Positions 27,860-36,840 of a DNA stretch of 64,000 nucleotides are shown in pieces. Positions within the stretch are counted from its first letter, which is position 1. Every line of letters starts with the position of its first letter. The notes under the pieces are model-generated. The model was given only the letters and a program-made list of their open reading frames with translations, ran no database searches and was not told the origin of the DNA. The stretch is from Bacteroidales bacterium UBA5197 (GTDB lineage: Bacteria > Bacteroidota > Bacteroidia > Bacteroidales > Lentimicrobiaceae), in contig DHVX01000025.1 in the NCBI GenBank assembly GCA_002412885.1, forward strand, positions 1 to 64,000. The letters run 5' to 3'. The position numbers and the translations under genes were made by a program.

Positions 27860-28057
27860 ATTTTAAAGGTTAAAGGTATGAAATTATTTATTTGCAAATG
27901 TTTTGAGGTAAATTTCGTGTTTTTTGGCAAACTATCATTTCCTTGGTTCACTTCTTTAATTAAGGTTTTAAATCAAAGCATTCACTAATTTTGGCAATCG
28001 GGTTTCCATAATGATTGTTGTAACTATCAGGACCGATTTGTTGTAATCTTTTGTAAG

Positions 28058-29365
28058 ATGTTACAGAGTTTAAAAAGATATATTTTCCCGTTTGCTGCCT
28101 TGCTGCTGAGTTTTTCATGCAGCAAGGGCGATGACTATATTACCCCTCCATCCGTAACAATAAGCAATCCGTTTCAGAATCAGATATTTGGCTATGGTGA
28201 TACAATTTTTATCAAAGCATCAATCAGCCATTTCAGGGAGATAGAAAACATAAAGATCTCTTTGCTAAACAAAGCTTTCTCACCTGTGCTGCCGGTGCTT
28301 AATTATTCGGTTAATGTACTTGATTATCAAATAAATACCTATTTTGTACTTGAAGATATTAATCTTGTTGACGGCGAATATTTTATTCAGATAAAAGTTA
28401 CCGACAAACAATCATCATGGAATGAATGGGCAGATATCAGAATTACTGAAGTCTTGCGTGAGTTTAAATCCATTATAGCTGTTGTTGCCAACCCTGATCT
28501 TTTGAATACTTTCGAGGTTTTTGAAACTCCTTTAAACGCTGCTTCTTCAAAGTTATATGGCTTTTCCGGTGATCATCTTGGCAGTGAAGTCAATTCTAAA
28601 TACAATCTCCATTTTACAGCCGGAAGAATTTTTAATGACCTGATTGCATGGGATATAAATAAAAAAGTCGCCAACTGGAGTGTTCCGGCAATCGTAAATC
28701 CTCCTCAGGATTGGTTTTGCGGTTTGTATGCCGATGAAAAAGATGTTTTTGTTTCAACTCGCGATGGGTTTATTGTTGGTTATGATCGTTTTGGGAAAGT
28801 CAGTTTCAGGAGCCTGCAATTTCAAAATGGGGAATTCACTCATTTTATCAGTCATCAGAACATGCTGATCGCAGTTTTTGAACCTTATAACAGCCAGTTT
28901 CAGGAGTTGGTCGTATTTAATTATCCCGGAGGTACTGTGCTGAGGAGATTGCAGATATCCGGAAAAGTAAAACACTTGTCGATATACAATTCAGGCTCTG
29001 TTCTGGTATTTACTGATCAGACAACCAAGCCTGCAGTCTTTGAGTTTACTATTGAGAGCAGTACCTTCGTAAAGCTAAGAGATTTTGCATTTGACAATTG
29101 TGACATTGTAATTGGTTCAGGAAAAGATCATTACTTTATTTCATCGGGAAATGAAATCTGGTGGTACCGTCCCCAAACCGGAAGTGCAATCCTTTACACC
29201 TCTGTTCAGGAACCCGGCAGCATAGCATTCGACGAATTGAATAATCAATTGTATGTGGCGTCGGGCAGCACAATTTCCTATCACAGACTTCCGTTTTCGC
29301 AATCCCTTGGCAATATAGAAATGCCCGGCAGGGTTGTTGGGATTAACCTTAGGTACAACAGATAA
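28058..29365 (+). CDS. lipoprotein with propeller-like repeats, function unknown
   Basis: A 435-residue lipoprotein with lipobox SFSC, acceptor Cys21 (MLQSLKRYIFPF signal). Residues ~30-135 form an Ig-like beta-sandwich (TISNPFQNQIFGYGDTIFIKAS). The remainder has repeated strands of the pattern seen in beta-propellers (DVFVSTRDGFIVGYDRFG, LYVASGSTISYHRL), consistent with a WD40/PQQ-like fold, but no catalytic motif. I do not recognise a named family. It is followed 4 nt downstream by mnmD. The operon link may be by proximity only. Confidence 0.75.
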   Translation: MLQSLKRYIFPFAALLLSFSCSKGDDYITPPSVTISNPFQNQIFGYGDTIFIKASISHFREIENIKISLLNKAFSPVLPVLNYSVNVLDYQINTYFVLEDINLVDGEYFIQIKVTDKQSSWNEWADIRITEVLREFKSIIAVVANPDLLNTFEVFETPLNAASSKLYGFSGDHLGSEVNSKYNLHFTAGRIFNDLIAWDINKKVANWSVPAIVNPPQDWFCGLYADEKDVFVSTRDGFIVGYDRFGKVSFRSLQFQNGEFTHFISHQNMLIAVFEPYNSQFQELVVFNYPGGTVLRRLQISGKVKHLSIYNSGSVLVFTDQTTKPAVFEFTIESSTFVKLRDFAFDNCDIVIGSGKDHYFISSGNEIWWYRPQTGSAILYTSVQEPGSIAFDELNNQLYVASGSTISYHRLPFSQSLGNIEMPGRVVGINLRYNR

Positions 29366-29369
29366 TTAT

Positions 29370-30044
29370 ATGACTGAAATTGAAAAAGTATTGACCGAAG
29401 ATGGTTCACACACTCTGTTTAATAGTGGAGTAGGAGAGCACTATCACTCTATTCATGGTGCCATTCAGGAATCAATGCATGTTTTTATCCGGGCCGGATT
29501 TTCATTGGCTTCGGATCGCTTCGATAACCTTTCTGTCCTGGAGGTGGGTTTTGGTACCGGACTTAATGCTTTACTTACGCTTGAAGCCTCAACTCAACTA
29601 AAAATCAGAACATTCTACACTGCTTATGAGCCTTTCCCTTTGTCTCTTGATATTGCTTCAGGACTAAATTATACTGAAACGGATCTTTTAATTGGCCATT
29701 CTTCTGATTTTGTTACAATGCATAAAGCCGCAGATGGAGAGCTGATGAAAATCAATCCCTGGTTTTCATTCCGGAAGTATTTGTGTAAGCTTCAGTCCGG
29801 GCTTTCTCCTGAATCTGCTTTTAATCTGGTTTATTTTGATGCATTCTCACCCGAGGTTGAACCTGAGCTCTGGACACCCGATATTTTTCAAATGATAAGA
29901 GAAAACATGACTACAGGCGGAGTGTTGGTTACCTACAGCGCAAGAGGTGAGGTGAGAAGAATCTTACAGTCTTCAGGTTTTCGTGTTGAGCGTTTACCCG
30001 GCCCTCCCGGAAAAAGAGAAATGCTTAGGGCAACAGCAATTTGA
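29370..30044 (+). CDS. mnmD: tRNA mnm5s2U34 methyltransferase MnmD
   Basis: A 224-residue Rossmann methyltransferase equivalent to the methyltransferase half of E. coli MnmC, which completes mnm5s2U34 in tRNA for Lys, Glu and Gln. The start is the ATG at 29370, 4 nt after the previous stop, because the family N-terminus TEDGSHTLFN follows at once; an upstream in-frame ATG at 29334 lies inside the previous gene. Typical motifs: GEHYHSIHGAIQES, the SAM loop EVGFGTGLNALL and DAFSPEVEPELWTPDIF. As usual in Bacteroidetes, the FAD-dependent MnmC(o) half is absent. Confidence 0.93.
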   Translation: MTEIEKVLTEDGSHTLFNSGVGEHYHSIHGAIQESMHVFIRAGFSLASDRFDNLSVLEVGFGTGLNALLTLEASTQLKIRTFYTAYEPFPLSLDIASGLNYTETDLLIGHSSDFVTMHKAADGELMKINPWFSFRKYLCKLQSGLSPESAFNLVYFDAFSPEVEPELWTPDIFQMIRENMTTGGVLVTYSARGEVRRILQSSGFRVERLPGPPGKREMLRATAI

Positions 30045-30085
30045 GTTTCAAACTAAAAGAAAATACACATCTCAGTTCGAACATT

Positions 30086-30355
30086 TTATCTGATTATGAA
30101 TGAATTGTGGCCCATGACCGGGCTGCTTTGATATACAATATTTGTTACCATCGACCTTCCCGGTCCTTTTCTGCAAAGCGAAATAAAAATATCGAGTTGT
30201 TCCTGAGTTCCTTCTGCCTCAATAAAAACTGTTCCATCGGTTTCATTTCTTACATAACCGTTTATACCGGTTTTTCGGGCAGCATCAAGTGCAAAGTAGC
30301 GAAAACCCACTCCCTGAACTTTTCCTGATACCTTTATTGAAAGACATTTTATCAT
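30086..30355 (-). CDS. acyP: acylphosphatase
   Basis: An 89-residue acylphosphatase that hydrolyses carboxyl-phosphate bonds. The signature GKVQGVGFRYF holds the phosphate-binding Arg19, and GYVRNETDGTV holds the catalytic Asn37. Length and spacing are canonical. It converges with mnmD (41 bp between stops, no clear hairpin) and is 5 nt downstream of the hypothetical gene on the same strand, so it is probably the last gene of that unit. Confidence 0.95.
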   Translation of the reverse strand: MIKCLSIKVSGKVQGVGFRYFALDAARKTGINGYVRNETDGTVFIEAEGTQEQLDIFISLCRKGPGRSMVTNIVYQSSPVMGHNSFIIR

Positions 30356-30360
30356 TCGTG

Positions 30361-30930
30361 TCAGGCCGATAATCTTTTGGTGATAATGTCATTTACAACA
30401 GCAAACAACTGACGGGGATTGAGCGTTCTCCAGTTGAGTTCATTCAATCTGCCTCCGGTTGCCATATAATAATCAAGGCGGCGATCCTTGATTTCTTCAA
30501 GTACATGCTCTCTGAAATTAATACACGCAATCCATCCATCTTCCATTTCATCAAACCACTCCTGATAATAAGAGTCATCGTCAGCATGGAAATTGAGAAT
30601 ATTTTCACCAATGAGTATAAACTTATTGATGCCTTCATCGTTCAAAGGTTCAATCACATTGCGTTTCAGATACATAATGTCGTTGTACAGCAGATCATTC
30701 CATTCGCCTAAAAATTCAATTACACAAAATCCCGCAGGGTACTCAGCATACAAAAGTTTTAAGTACAATGTTGCAGATCCTATTTCATCCCACTGAGGAT
30801 TAATGTAATAATTGTAAACTGAGTTTATGCATTCACTATCACTGTATTGACGGCCATAAAAAGGCGATCTGATGTCTTCAGAAGCTATGTAGAGGTTCCT
30901 CCAGGAATAGAAAGGTTCGATCAGATGCAT
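30361..30930 (-). CDS. conserved hypothetical protein, 189 residues
   Basis: A soluble protein with no signal peptide or membrane span. It is acidic and rich in Trp and Tyr, with an HADDDSYYQEWFDEMEDGW segment about two-thirds along. The length, spacing and start (MHLIEPFYSWRNLYIASED) look like a real gene, and I recall similar uncharacterised proteins in Bacteroidetes, but I cannot name a family. It lies 89 bp downstream of the Nudix-type regulator and 5 nt upstream of acyP on the same strand; all three may be one transcription unit. Confidence 0.65.
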   Translation of the reverse strand: MHLIEPFYSWRNLYIASEDIRSPFYGRQYSDSECINSVYNYYINPQWDEIGSATLYLKLLYAEYPAGFCVIEFLGEWNDLLYNDIMYLKRNVIEPLNDEGINKFILIGENILNFHADDDSYYQEWFDEMEDGWIACINFREHVLEEIKDRRLDYYMATGGRLNELNWRTLNPRQLFAVVNDIITKRLSA

Positions 30931-31019
30931 GAGAAAAAGGATAACTGGAATTTTAATAACGAAATTAACAGGGAAATGTTGGGCAGAATATTTCGGAATC
31001 CTTCATTATAAAAAAGTTG

Positions 31020-31769
31020 TTATACGAAGAAATCAAGAGAACTCTTTCTCGTTTTCTCATAAACCTTTTTACTGAAAATGTAATACTGCGCTGGTTTGTG
31101 TGAAACACCCTTTTCTTTTTCGTTAATAGGAATAACATAAGGCATATTGGAAACTTTTTTGCGAAAGTTTCTTTTGTCAAGAGTTGAACCAAGAATTACT
31201 TCGTAAAGTTTCTGTAACTGGCTTAAAGTGAACTTTGAAGGCAATAATTCGAATCCGATTGGATTGAATCTTAGTTCATCTCTCAAAGCTTTCAGGGCAT
31301 CATTGAAGATTTCCATATGATCAAAAGCCAGCTCCTTGATTTGTGAAACCGGATGCCATTTTACATCTTCCTGAAGTTCAAATCTGTTGATTTTGTCCTG
31401 ATCAATGTTGATGAGAGAATAATAGGCCACAGTAACAACCACCTCTTCGGGATGTCCGATCTGACGCAGCCATTCCATATCACGTTCCATTCTGTAAAGC
31501 CTGTCGGGTGTTCCGATGGCTGCAAATTGCCTCAGGTAAATGTTGTCTAATCCGGTTAATTCTTTGAGAACGCGTGCAGCTGCAGTATCAAGGTCTTCAT
31601 CCTTTCTTACCAGATCACCCGGAAGCTTCAGGTCTTTGAATTCAACGCCTTTAAAAAGCATCTTACGCTCAAGAAGCAGAACATTTAATTTTCCAAATTC
31701 AAAACCAAAAACCACACAGTCAACCGAAACATGAAAGTTTAGCCCTGAATTTTGTTTTTCATCAAGCAT
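31020..31769 (-). CDS. Nudix-like sensor plus winged-helix transcriptional regulator (NrtR/AraR type)
   Basis: A 249-residue two-domain protein. Residues ~12-150 form a Nudix fold (VDCVVFGFEFGKLNVLLLER, then LPGDLVRKDEDLDTAAARVLKELTGL), and ~160-249 a winged-helix domain with FTLSQLQKLYEVILG and RNFRKKVSN, as in NrtR and Bacteroidetes AraR repressors. The Nudix box is degraded: where catalytic members read REUxEExGU this one reads RVLKELTGL, losing two conserved Glu. It is therefore more likely a ligand-sensing domain than an enzyme. Two palindromic operator-like sites lie upstream. The divergent gene is a PocR hybrid kinase. The effector is not evident. Confidence 0.88.
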   Translation of the reverse strand: MLDEKQNSGLNFHVSVDCVVFGFEFGKLNVLLLERKMLFKGVEFKDLKLPGDLVRKDEDLDTAAARVLKELTGLDNIYLRQFAAIGTPDRLYRMERDMEWLRQIGHPEEVVVTVAYYSLINIDQDKINRFELQEDVKWHPVSQIKELAFDHMEIFNDALKALRDELRFNPIGFELLPSKFTLSQLQKLYEVILGSTLDKRNFRKKVSNMPYVIPINEKEKGVSHKPAQYYIFSKKVYEKTRKSSLDFFV

Positions 31770-31881
31770 AATCGGACTTTAATATGGTAAACCTGTTAAC
31801 GGTTTTTTTTTAAAAGGTGTAAATATACTGCAATTTAATAGTATAACAAGTTTATGGGAGTTTTTTGAAGTAATTGATTAA

Positions 31882-31902
31882 TTCGTGTTTGTTATACACT
31901 TT
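31882..31902. promoter_or_regulatory. operator-like imperfect palindrome, copy 1
   Basis: TTCGTGTTTGTTATACACTTT shape (21 bp): 16 of 21 positions match the perfect palindrome at 32062-32082, including 13 of the central 15. It lies 113 bp upstream of the regulator ATG, a plausible place for autoregulation. The base match was made by eye. Confidence 0.5.
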
Positions 31903-32046
31903 ACCGAATCTTCGGCAGATTTCATATAATATTTATCCCCTGATTTATCTTTATTTTATTGTTGGCTTATAAGTCACACATTATTAGTCTGATAGAAATA
32001 TTTAAAATTTAATTTCCGATTTTGTGGAGCCAAATAAAAAATCTGG

Positions 32047-32054
32047 TATTTTTG
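32047..32054 (+). promoter_or_regulatory. -7 box TATTTTTG beside the palindrome
   Basis: An exact TAnnTTTG match, with TTTG 22 nt upstream (32021-32024) in about the right place for a -33 element. The perfect palindrome starts 7 nt after it, so a bound repressor would block transcription start. The transcript would run towards the kinase gene with a ~370-nt leader, or towards the short reading frame at 32153. Confidence 0.55.
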
Positions 32055-32061
32055 CAATCTG

Positions 32062-32082
32062 TTAGTGTATGTGATACACTAA
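32062..32082. promoter_or_regulatory. operator-like perfect 21-bp palindrome, copy 2
   Basis: TTAGTGTAT and ATACACTAA are exact reverse complements separated by GTG. The site overlaps the expected transcription start of the TATTTTTG promoter. A palindrome of about 21 bp is the operator size reported for NrtR/AraR-family regulators, and the gene of that family sits 290 bp away. Confidence 0.65.
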
Positions 32083-32430
32083 ATAGATTTTTCTATAAAT
32101 AAGCAAGTTTTAGTTCAGATACCCGGAACTTTCTTATTTTTTGATTGGTAAGATGATTTATAGTTTTTTGAAATATCTGAGAAAAATAACGGAGGCTGAC
32201 TGCCGGGAGATAAAGTACCTGATGCATTTGAGTGATTTTAGGTGGTTTAATTTTTTAAAATTGCATTCGGGCCGTGGTTGGTAAAGTCTTTGCAGTTCAG
32301 TCTTCCGTTATTATTGATCATCTTTCGATTCTTTTTTTATTATAATGCCTCTCCATTCCATTTTACTTAATTGTTTTTTGTACTTTCGGTGAGATTTACT
32401 TCACAGGTAAAAATATTAGCTGATATTGAA

Positions 32431-35400
32431 ATGTTTAACTCCGGACAGACAAGCACAGAAAACAATCTGGGAATAGGTAGAAACAGGTTCGATTTGTTAA
32501 TTGACAAGGACCTGATTATCTGCAAAACATTTTTCGATTCTGAGGTTGTTTCGGATTATTTTTTTCCGGAAACAGGAGATTCATTGCAGTTATATTTTCC
32601 CGAAGATATTGTAAGTAAGGTTATTGCAGGAAAAAGGGGGCGATTTCATAATGTAATTTATTCGAAATCGGGGAATTCAGTTCCGGTTGATATTTTTGTA
32701 AGCACACACAAAAATGGTCAGGACACAGAATATCTGATAAATGTTGTGTTTCTCACTCATATCTCACCCATCGATAGTGCAACAGAAGCTGCACTTCGCT
32801 ACAGGGCAATATTTAACGCCTCGAATGAAGCCATTTTTATTCATCAGTATCCATCCGGAAATCTGATTGAAGCAAACAAACGTGCCGCTGATCTCTATGG
32901 TTTTGCATCAGTTGAAGAGCTTCTGACCCATAATATAGGTGATTTGTGCCTTGGGATATTTCCGTATTCAAATGATGACGCTATTGCATGGATTGAAAAG
33001 ACTGTTCATAATGGTTCTCAGCAATTTGACTGGAGAGCTAAAAAGAAGTATGGTGATGTCTTCTGGGCAGAAGTTTCCCTGACCAGCTACCAGCACTCAG
33101 GAAAAACAATGGTTCTTGCAGTAGTTCGAGACATAAGCAACCGTAAAATTTTCGAAGAAGAATTACAAAACAGTCAGCGAGATCTGAGCAAGAGAATACT
33201 ATCTCTAACCAGCCCCGGGGAGGATTCTGAAATTCTTCAGTTTTCTGATTTATTTGATCTTGCTGAAATTCAGCAGATACAGGACGCATTCTCATCAGCC
33301 ACAGGGGTTGCATCTGTAATTACCGATGCGAATGGCGTACCCATAACAAGGCCAAGCAACTTTTGTAAACTATGCAGTACGATAAGGAAATCTGAGAAAG
33401 GCATGGTCAATTGTCTTTATTCAGATGCAGTTGTAGGGCGGAGAAATCCATCGGGACCGATTGTTCAAACATGCTTAAGCGGTGGTCTTTGGGATGCAGG
33501 AGCAAGTATCAGTATCGGCGAAAAGCATATTGCAAACTGGCTGATTGGTCAGGTTTTAGATGTTGATGCTGATATTGAGAACATGATGGCATACGCCCGC
33601 GAAATTGAAGTTGATGAGGTGCAATACCGCGAAGCACTTCAAGAAGTTACACGCATGTCGTCGGGTCAGTTTCAGAAAATAGCTGAAAGTCTTTTTGTCA
33701 TTGCAAATCAACTTTCAGTCAAAGCTATGAATGTGGTTAGCCAGGCACGCGATATTGCTGAAAGAAAAAGAGTAGAAGATGTTCTCAGATTAACGCAGGA
33801 ACGCTTAAATATTGCCATTGAAAGTGCTGATTCTGTTTTGTGGGACTGGATAATTGAAACCAGAGATTTCTATATTGATTCATCTATGTCCACCCGTTTG
33901 GGATATACTGAAGCAGAATTTTTTCCGTTTTCTCTTGAAAAATGGAAGGATTTGACGCATGTGGAGGATCGTCTGTATGCCTACAAACAATTCAGAAGCC
34001 ACGAAAAAGGCAATTTATCTGTACTCGAGGTTGCTTTCAGGGTTAAAAATAAATCAGGTGAATACCGCTGGCTTTTGGTCAGAGGCCGGATTTCAGAGCG
34101 CAATGAAAACGGATTGCCGGCCAGAATTTCAGGTACAGTCACCGATGTTACAGAAAAGAAGAAAAGCGAACTTCGGTTTACTGAAACTCATCGCATGATG
34201 ACCACGCTGATGAGTAATCTTCCGGGGATGGCCTACCGCTGTCTTTATGATTCCGAATGGACTATGGTTTTTGTAAGTCAGGGTGTTTATGACCTTACAG
34301 GCTACCTTCCCGAAGATATTCTTAACAATAAAGTGCTCTCATTCAATGACTTAATACATCCGGAAGATAGAGAAAAATTGCGGATAAAATGGTGTGATTG
34401 TATAAACGAAAAGAACACATTTAATGCTGAATATGTTATTGTAACTGCATCAGGCAAATCAAAATGGGTTTGGGAGCAAGGGTGCGGCGTTTATGATGAA
34501 TCCGGTGCAGTGGTTGCTCTGGAAGGTTTTATCACTGATATCTCAGACCGGCGAATGGTTGAAGAACAATTGCTGGAAAGTGAAAAGCGTTTCAGAAGAT
34601 TATTTGAAGCCAGCGAAGATGCAAACCTTATTGTCGAGGATGAAAAATTTGTCGATTTCAATGATGCAGCTTTAAGAATGCTCGGTGCAAGTCGTAAGGA
34701 TGTAATAAATAAAACTCCGTTTGCGTTGTCACCGGATTACCAGCCAGATGGCATGCCTTCAGTTAAAAAGGCGGCGATAATGATTCAGAATGCCAGAGAA
34801 AAAGGATTTCATAGGTTTGAATGGGTGCATCGGAAAGCAGATAATTCTGAATTTTGGGTTGAAGTGATGTTAACTCAGATTGATCTTGCCGGAAAAGAGA
34901 TACTTTATACAACCTGGCGTGATATAACCGCACGGAAGGAAGCAGAAATAAAACTGCAGGAATTTAATACACAACTAAATCTTTTAAACCTTGAATATCA
35001 GGCGCTAAATAAGGATTTTTCCGTTCAGAATGAATTGTTGGTTGCAAGTAATCAACAGATACTCAGCATTAACGAAGAGCTGAAAATTGCTAAAATCAAG
35101 GCTGAAGAATCTGACAAACTTAAATCCGCTTTCCTGGCCAATATGAGTCATGAGATCCGTACACCCATGAATGGGATTCTTGGGTTTGCCGAACTGCTCC
35201 AAACACCTGATCTTCATTATGACGAAATGGTCAGTTATATTGATATTATTAATTCCTGTTCAAAGCAGTTACTTGCTTTGATCAATGATATTATTGATAT
35301 TTCGAAAATTGAAGCTGGCCAGCTTACCATTTCTTCAGGCAAAGTCAGTTTGTTAAGCATATTAACCGATGTTTACAATTTAACAGTCAGCAGTGTTAAC

Positions 35401-36222
35401 GGAAGGGTTTTGCTTGGCTCTCCCGAATTAACAGACAGAGTCGATCTTACAATTGTTGCAGATGAGATCAGGCTAAAACAGATATTGATAAACCTGATCA
35501 GTAATGCGCTGAAGTTTACCTCTGATGGTAGTGTTACCTTCGGCTTTAGCCATAAAAAAGATTTTATTGAGTTTTACGTTACTGACACCGGAGTAGGAAT
35601 TGCCCCTGAATTTCAAAAGCTGATATTTGAAAGATTCCGGCAGGTAAACAATACTGTTGCACGCGATAAAGGTGGCACCGGTTTAGGGCTGGCCATTTCG
35701 AAAGCGCTTGTCGAGCAGATGGGCGGTGAAATCTGGGTTGAATCTTCATGGGGAGAGGGATCAACTTTCCGGTTTACTTTGCCATATCTTTCTGTTGATG
35801 ATCTGGACATTGGTTTATCAAACACCATTGCAGAAGAAGCGAATGCCATCTTCAGCTGGCAGGGCAAGACCATTCTGATTGCAGAAGACGAAGAGGCCAA
35901 TTATACACTTTTACACCTTTTTCTTAGAAATACAGGCAGTAATATAATCAGGGCAATTAATGGGAAGCAAGCTATTGAAATCGTTGAAAAACAGAAAGTT
36001 GATCTTATTTTAATGGATATGAAAATGCCAATAATGGATGGATTTGACGCTACTGCACGTATAAAGCAACTTTTTCCATCATTGCCTGTAATTGCCCAGA
36101 CTGCTTACGCTTTATCAAACGATAGAATGCGGGCCATTGAAGCCGGATGCGACAATTATATCGCCAAACCAATTTCCAAACAAAATCTCTTCAGGGTAAT
36201 GTCACGATATTTGTCTGACTGA
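32431..36222 (+). CDS. hybrid sensor histidine kinase with PocR and multiple PAS domains
   Basis: A 1,263-residue cytoplasmic hybrid kinase with no membrane span. Start is the ATG at 32431 (MFNSGQTS); a TTG at 32371 would add 20 residues of no obvious value. Order: N-terminal PAS-like region, PAS at ~120-240, PocR ligand-binding domain at ~274-445 (CKLC Cys312/Cys315, then NCLYSDA and QTCLSGGLWD), three PAS/PAC units (~455-840), coiled coil, HisKA with phospho-His907 (SHEIRTPMNGILG), HATPase (NLISNALKF, DTGVGIAPEF, GGTGLGLAI) and a C-terminal receiver with Asp1196 (LILMDMKMP). It probably senses a small metabolite or redox signal. No separate output regulator is adjacent on the same strand, so its target is unknown. 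Confidence 0.95.
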   Translation: MFNSGQTSTENNLGIGRNRFDLLIDKDLIICKTFFDSEVVSDYFFPETGDSLQLYFPEDIVSKVIAGKRGRFHNVIYSKSGNSVPVDIFVSTHKNGQDTEYLINVVFLTHISPIDSATEAALRYRAIFNASNEAIFIHQYPSGNLIEANKRAADLYGFASVEELLTHNIGDLCLGIFPYSNDDAIAWIEKTVHNGSQQFDWRAKKKYGDVFWAEVSLTSYQHSGKTMVLAVVRDISNRKIFEEELQNSQRDLSKRILSLTSPGEDSEILQFSDLFDLAEIQQIQDAFSSATGVASVITDANGVPITRPSNFCKLCSTIRKSEKGMVNCLYSDAVVGRRNPSGPIVQTCLSGGLWDAGASISIGEKHIANWLIGQVLDVDADIENMMAYAREIEVDEVQYREALQEVTRMSSGQFQKIAESLFVIANQLSVKAMNVVSQARDIAERKRVEDVLRLTQERLNIAIESADSVLWDWIIETRDFYIDSSMSTRLGYTEAEFFPFSLEKWKDLTHVEDRLYAYKQFRSHEKGNLSVLEVAFRVKNKSGEYRWLLVRGRISERNENGLPARISGTVTDVTEKKKSELRFTETHRMMTTLMSNLPGMAYRCLYDSEWTMVFVSQGVYDLTGYLPEDILNNKVLSFNDLIHPEDREKLRIKWCDCINEKNTFNAEYVIVTASGKSKWVWEQGCGVYDESGAVVALEGFITDISDRRMVEEQLLESEKRFRRLFEASEDANLIVEDEKFVDFNDAALRMLGASRKDVINKTPFALSPDYQPDGMPSVKKAAIMIQNAREKGFHRFEWVHRKADNSEFWVEVMLTQIDLAGKEILYTTWRDITARKEAEIKLQEFNTQLNLLNLEYQALNKDFSVQNELLVASNQQILSINEELKIAKIKAEESDKLKSAFLANMSHEIRTPMNGILGFAELLQTPDLHYDEMVSYIDIINSCSKQLLALINDIIDISKIEAGQLTISSGKVSLLSILTDVYNLTVSSVNGRVLLGSPELTDRVDLTIVADEIRLKQILINLISNALKFTSDGSVTFGFSHKKDFIEFYVTDTGVGIAPEFQKLIFERFRQVNNTVARDKGGTGLGLAISKALVEQMGGEIWVESSWGEGSTFRFTLPYLSVDDLDIGLSNTIAEEANAIFSWQGKTILIAEDEEANYTLLHLFLRNTGSNIIRAINGKQAIEIVEKQKVDLILMDMKMPIMDGFDATARIKQLFPSLPVIAQTAYALSNDRMRAIEAGCDNYIAKPISKQNLFRVMSRYLSD

Positions 36223-36240
36223 TTTTTGGAATTGAATTGA

Positions 36241-36711
36241 TCAGAACCTGAACCAGGGTCTTGAAACACCCATCATTCCCATTGGAATCATCGCTATAAT
36301 CAGAACGATGGATATGCCGAACCATATCAGGGTTGCTTTGTGTTTTTTAGGATCTGTTGATTTTCGTCTGACTACAATACTTCCAACCTGAGCAACTATT
36401 ATCGCAATTATATTCACAAAGGAATGTTCAACTGCCCAATAGCGGATGTCGGAATTTTTCATTGCTGCCCCAAAATTGCTTAATGCCTCCAGTGTAATTG
36501 GACTGAGAACAAAATACAGCAGAATTCCTATCACCAATTGAAAATGAAGACTGCTTATAAAAACAAGTGAAGTTATTTTGTTTGTTTTCGAATATCCTTG
36601 CTTGTTGACCAGTGCAAAAATTGCCAGAATTATTGCCAGAAGTCCGGCAATTAAAATAATCCAGCGGTTCCATGAATGCAGAATCAGCGTGAAATTGTAT
36701 AAAGAGTTCAT
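36241..36711 (-). CDS. four-helix membrane protein, cytochrome b-like
   Basis: A 156-residue inner-membrane protein with four predicted transmembrane helices (about 15-35, 48-70, 88-110, 130-150). Histidines lie at helix ends (LHSWNRW near residue 12, SLHFQ, VEHSF), as in small haem b proteins, and I recall similar Bacteroidetes proteins labelled 'cytochrome b'. No other motif supports a redox role, so this is tentative. It lies downstream of lolA but behind an intrinsic terminator, so it is probably a separate unit. Confidence 0.7.
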   Translation of the reverse strand: MNSLYNFTLILHSWNRWIILIAGLLAIILAIFALVNKQGYSKTNKITSLVFISSLHFQLVIGILLYFVLSPITLEALSNFGAAMKNSDIRYWAVEHSFVNIIAIIVAQVGSIVVRRKSTDPKKHKATLIWFGISIVLIIAMIPMGMMGVSRPWFRF

Positions 36712-36782
36712 CGGCTTTATTTAAATGTGGGTAGATTTTTACAACTACAGAACGTATAAGCTGCTAAATTGTTGAATACCCC

Positions 36783-36815
36783 AAAAAAAATCGGACCCCG
36801 TATGAGGTCCGTTTT
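36783..36815 (-). terminator. intrinsic terminator after lolA
   Basis: A hairpin with CGGACC (36792-36797) paired with GGTCCG (36806-36811) followed on the minus strand by eight T. It ends the ftsK-lolA unit. Confidence 0.8.
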
Positions 36816-36840
36816 CATCTTGTTTTTGATGTTTCCATAA

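Larger units (their letters stand above)
31770..32430. promoter_or_regulatory. 661-bp regulatory region between divergent regulator and kinase genes
   Basis: An unusually long AT-rich gap. It holds two copies of a palindrome (31882-31902 and 32062-32082), a TATTTTTG -7 box next to the second copy, and a TACTTTCG near-match (32381-32388) close to the kinase start. A half-site-like GGTGTAAATATAC lies at 31816-31828 near the regulator start. A 43-codon reading frame (32153-32284) is present but has no recognisable features. Confidence 0.6.

Noticed and set aside
32371..32430. N-terminal extension of the hybrid kinase from a TTG codon
   Set aside because: It adds a hydrophobic-looking but unsupported stretch; the ATG at 32431 lies a normal distance after a TACTTTCG near-match promoter box.
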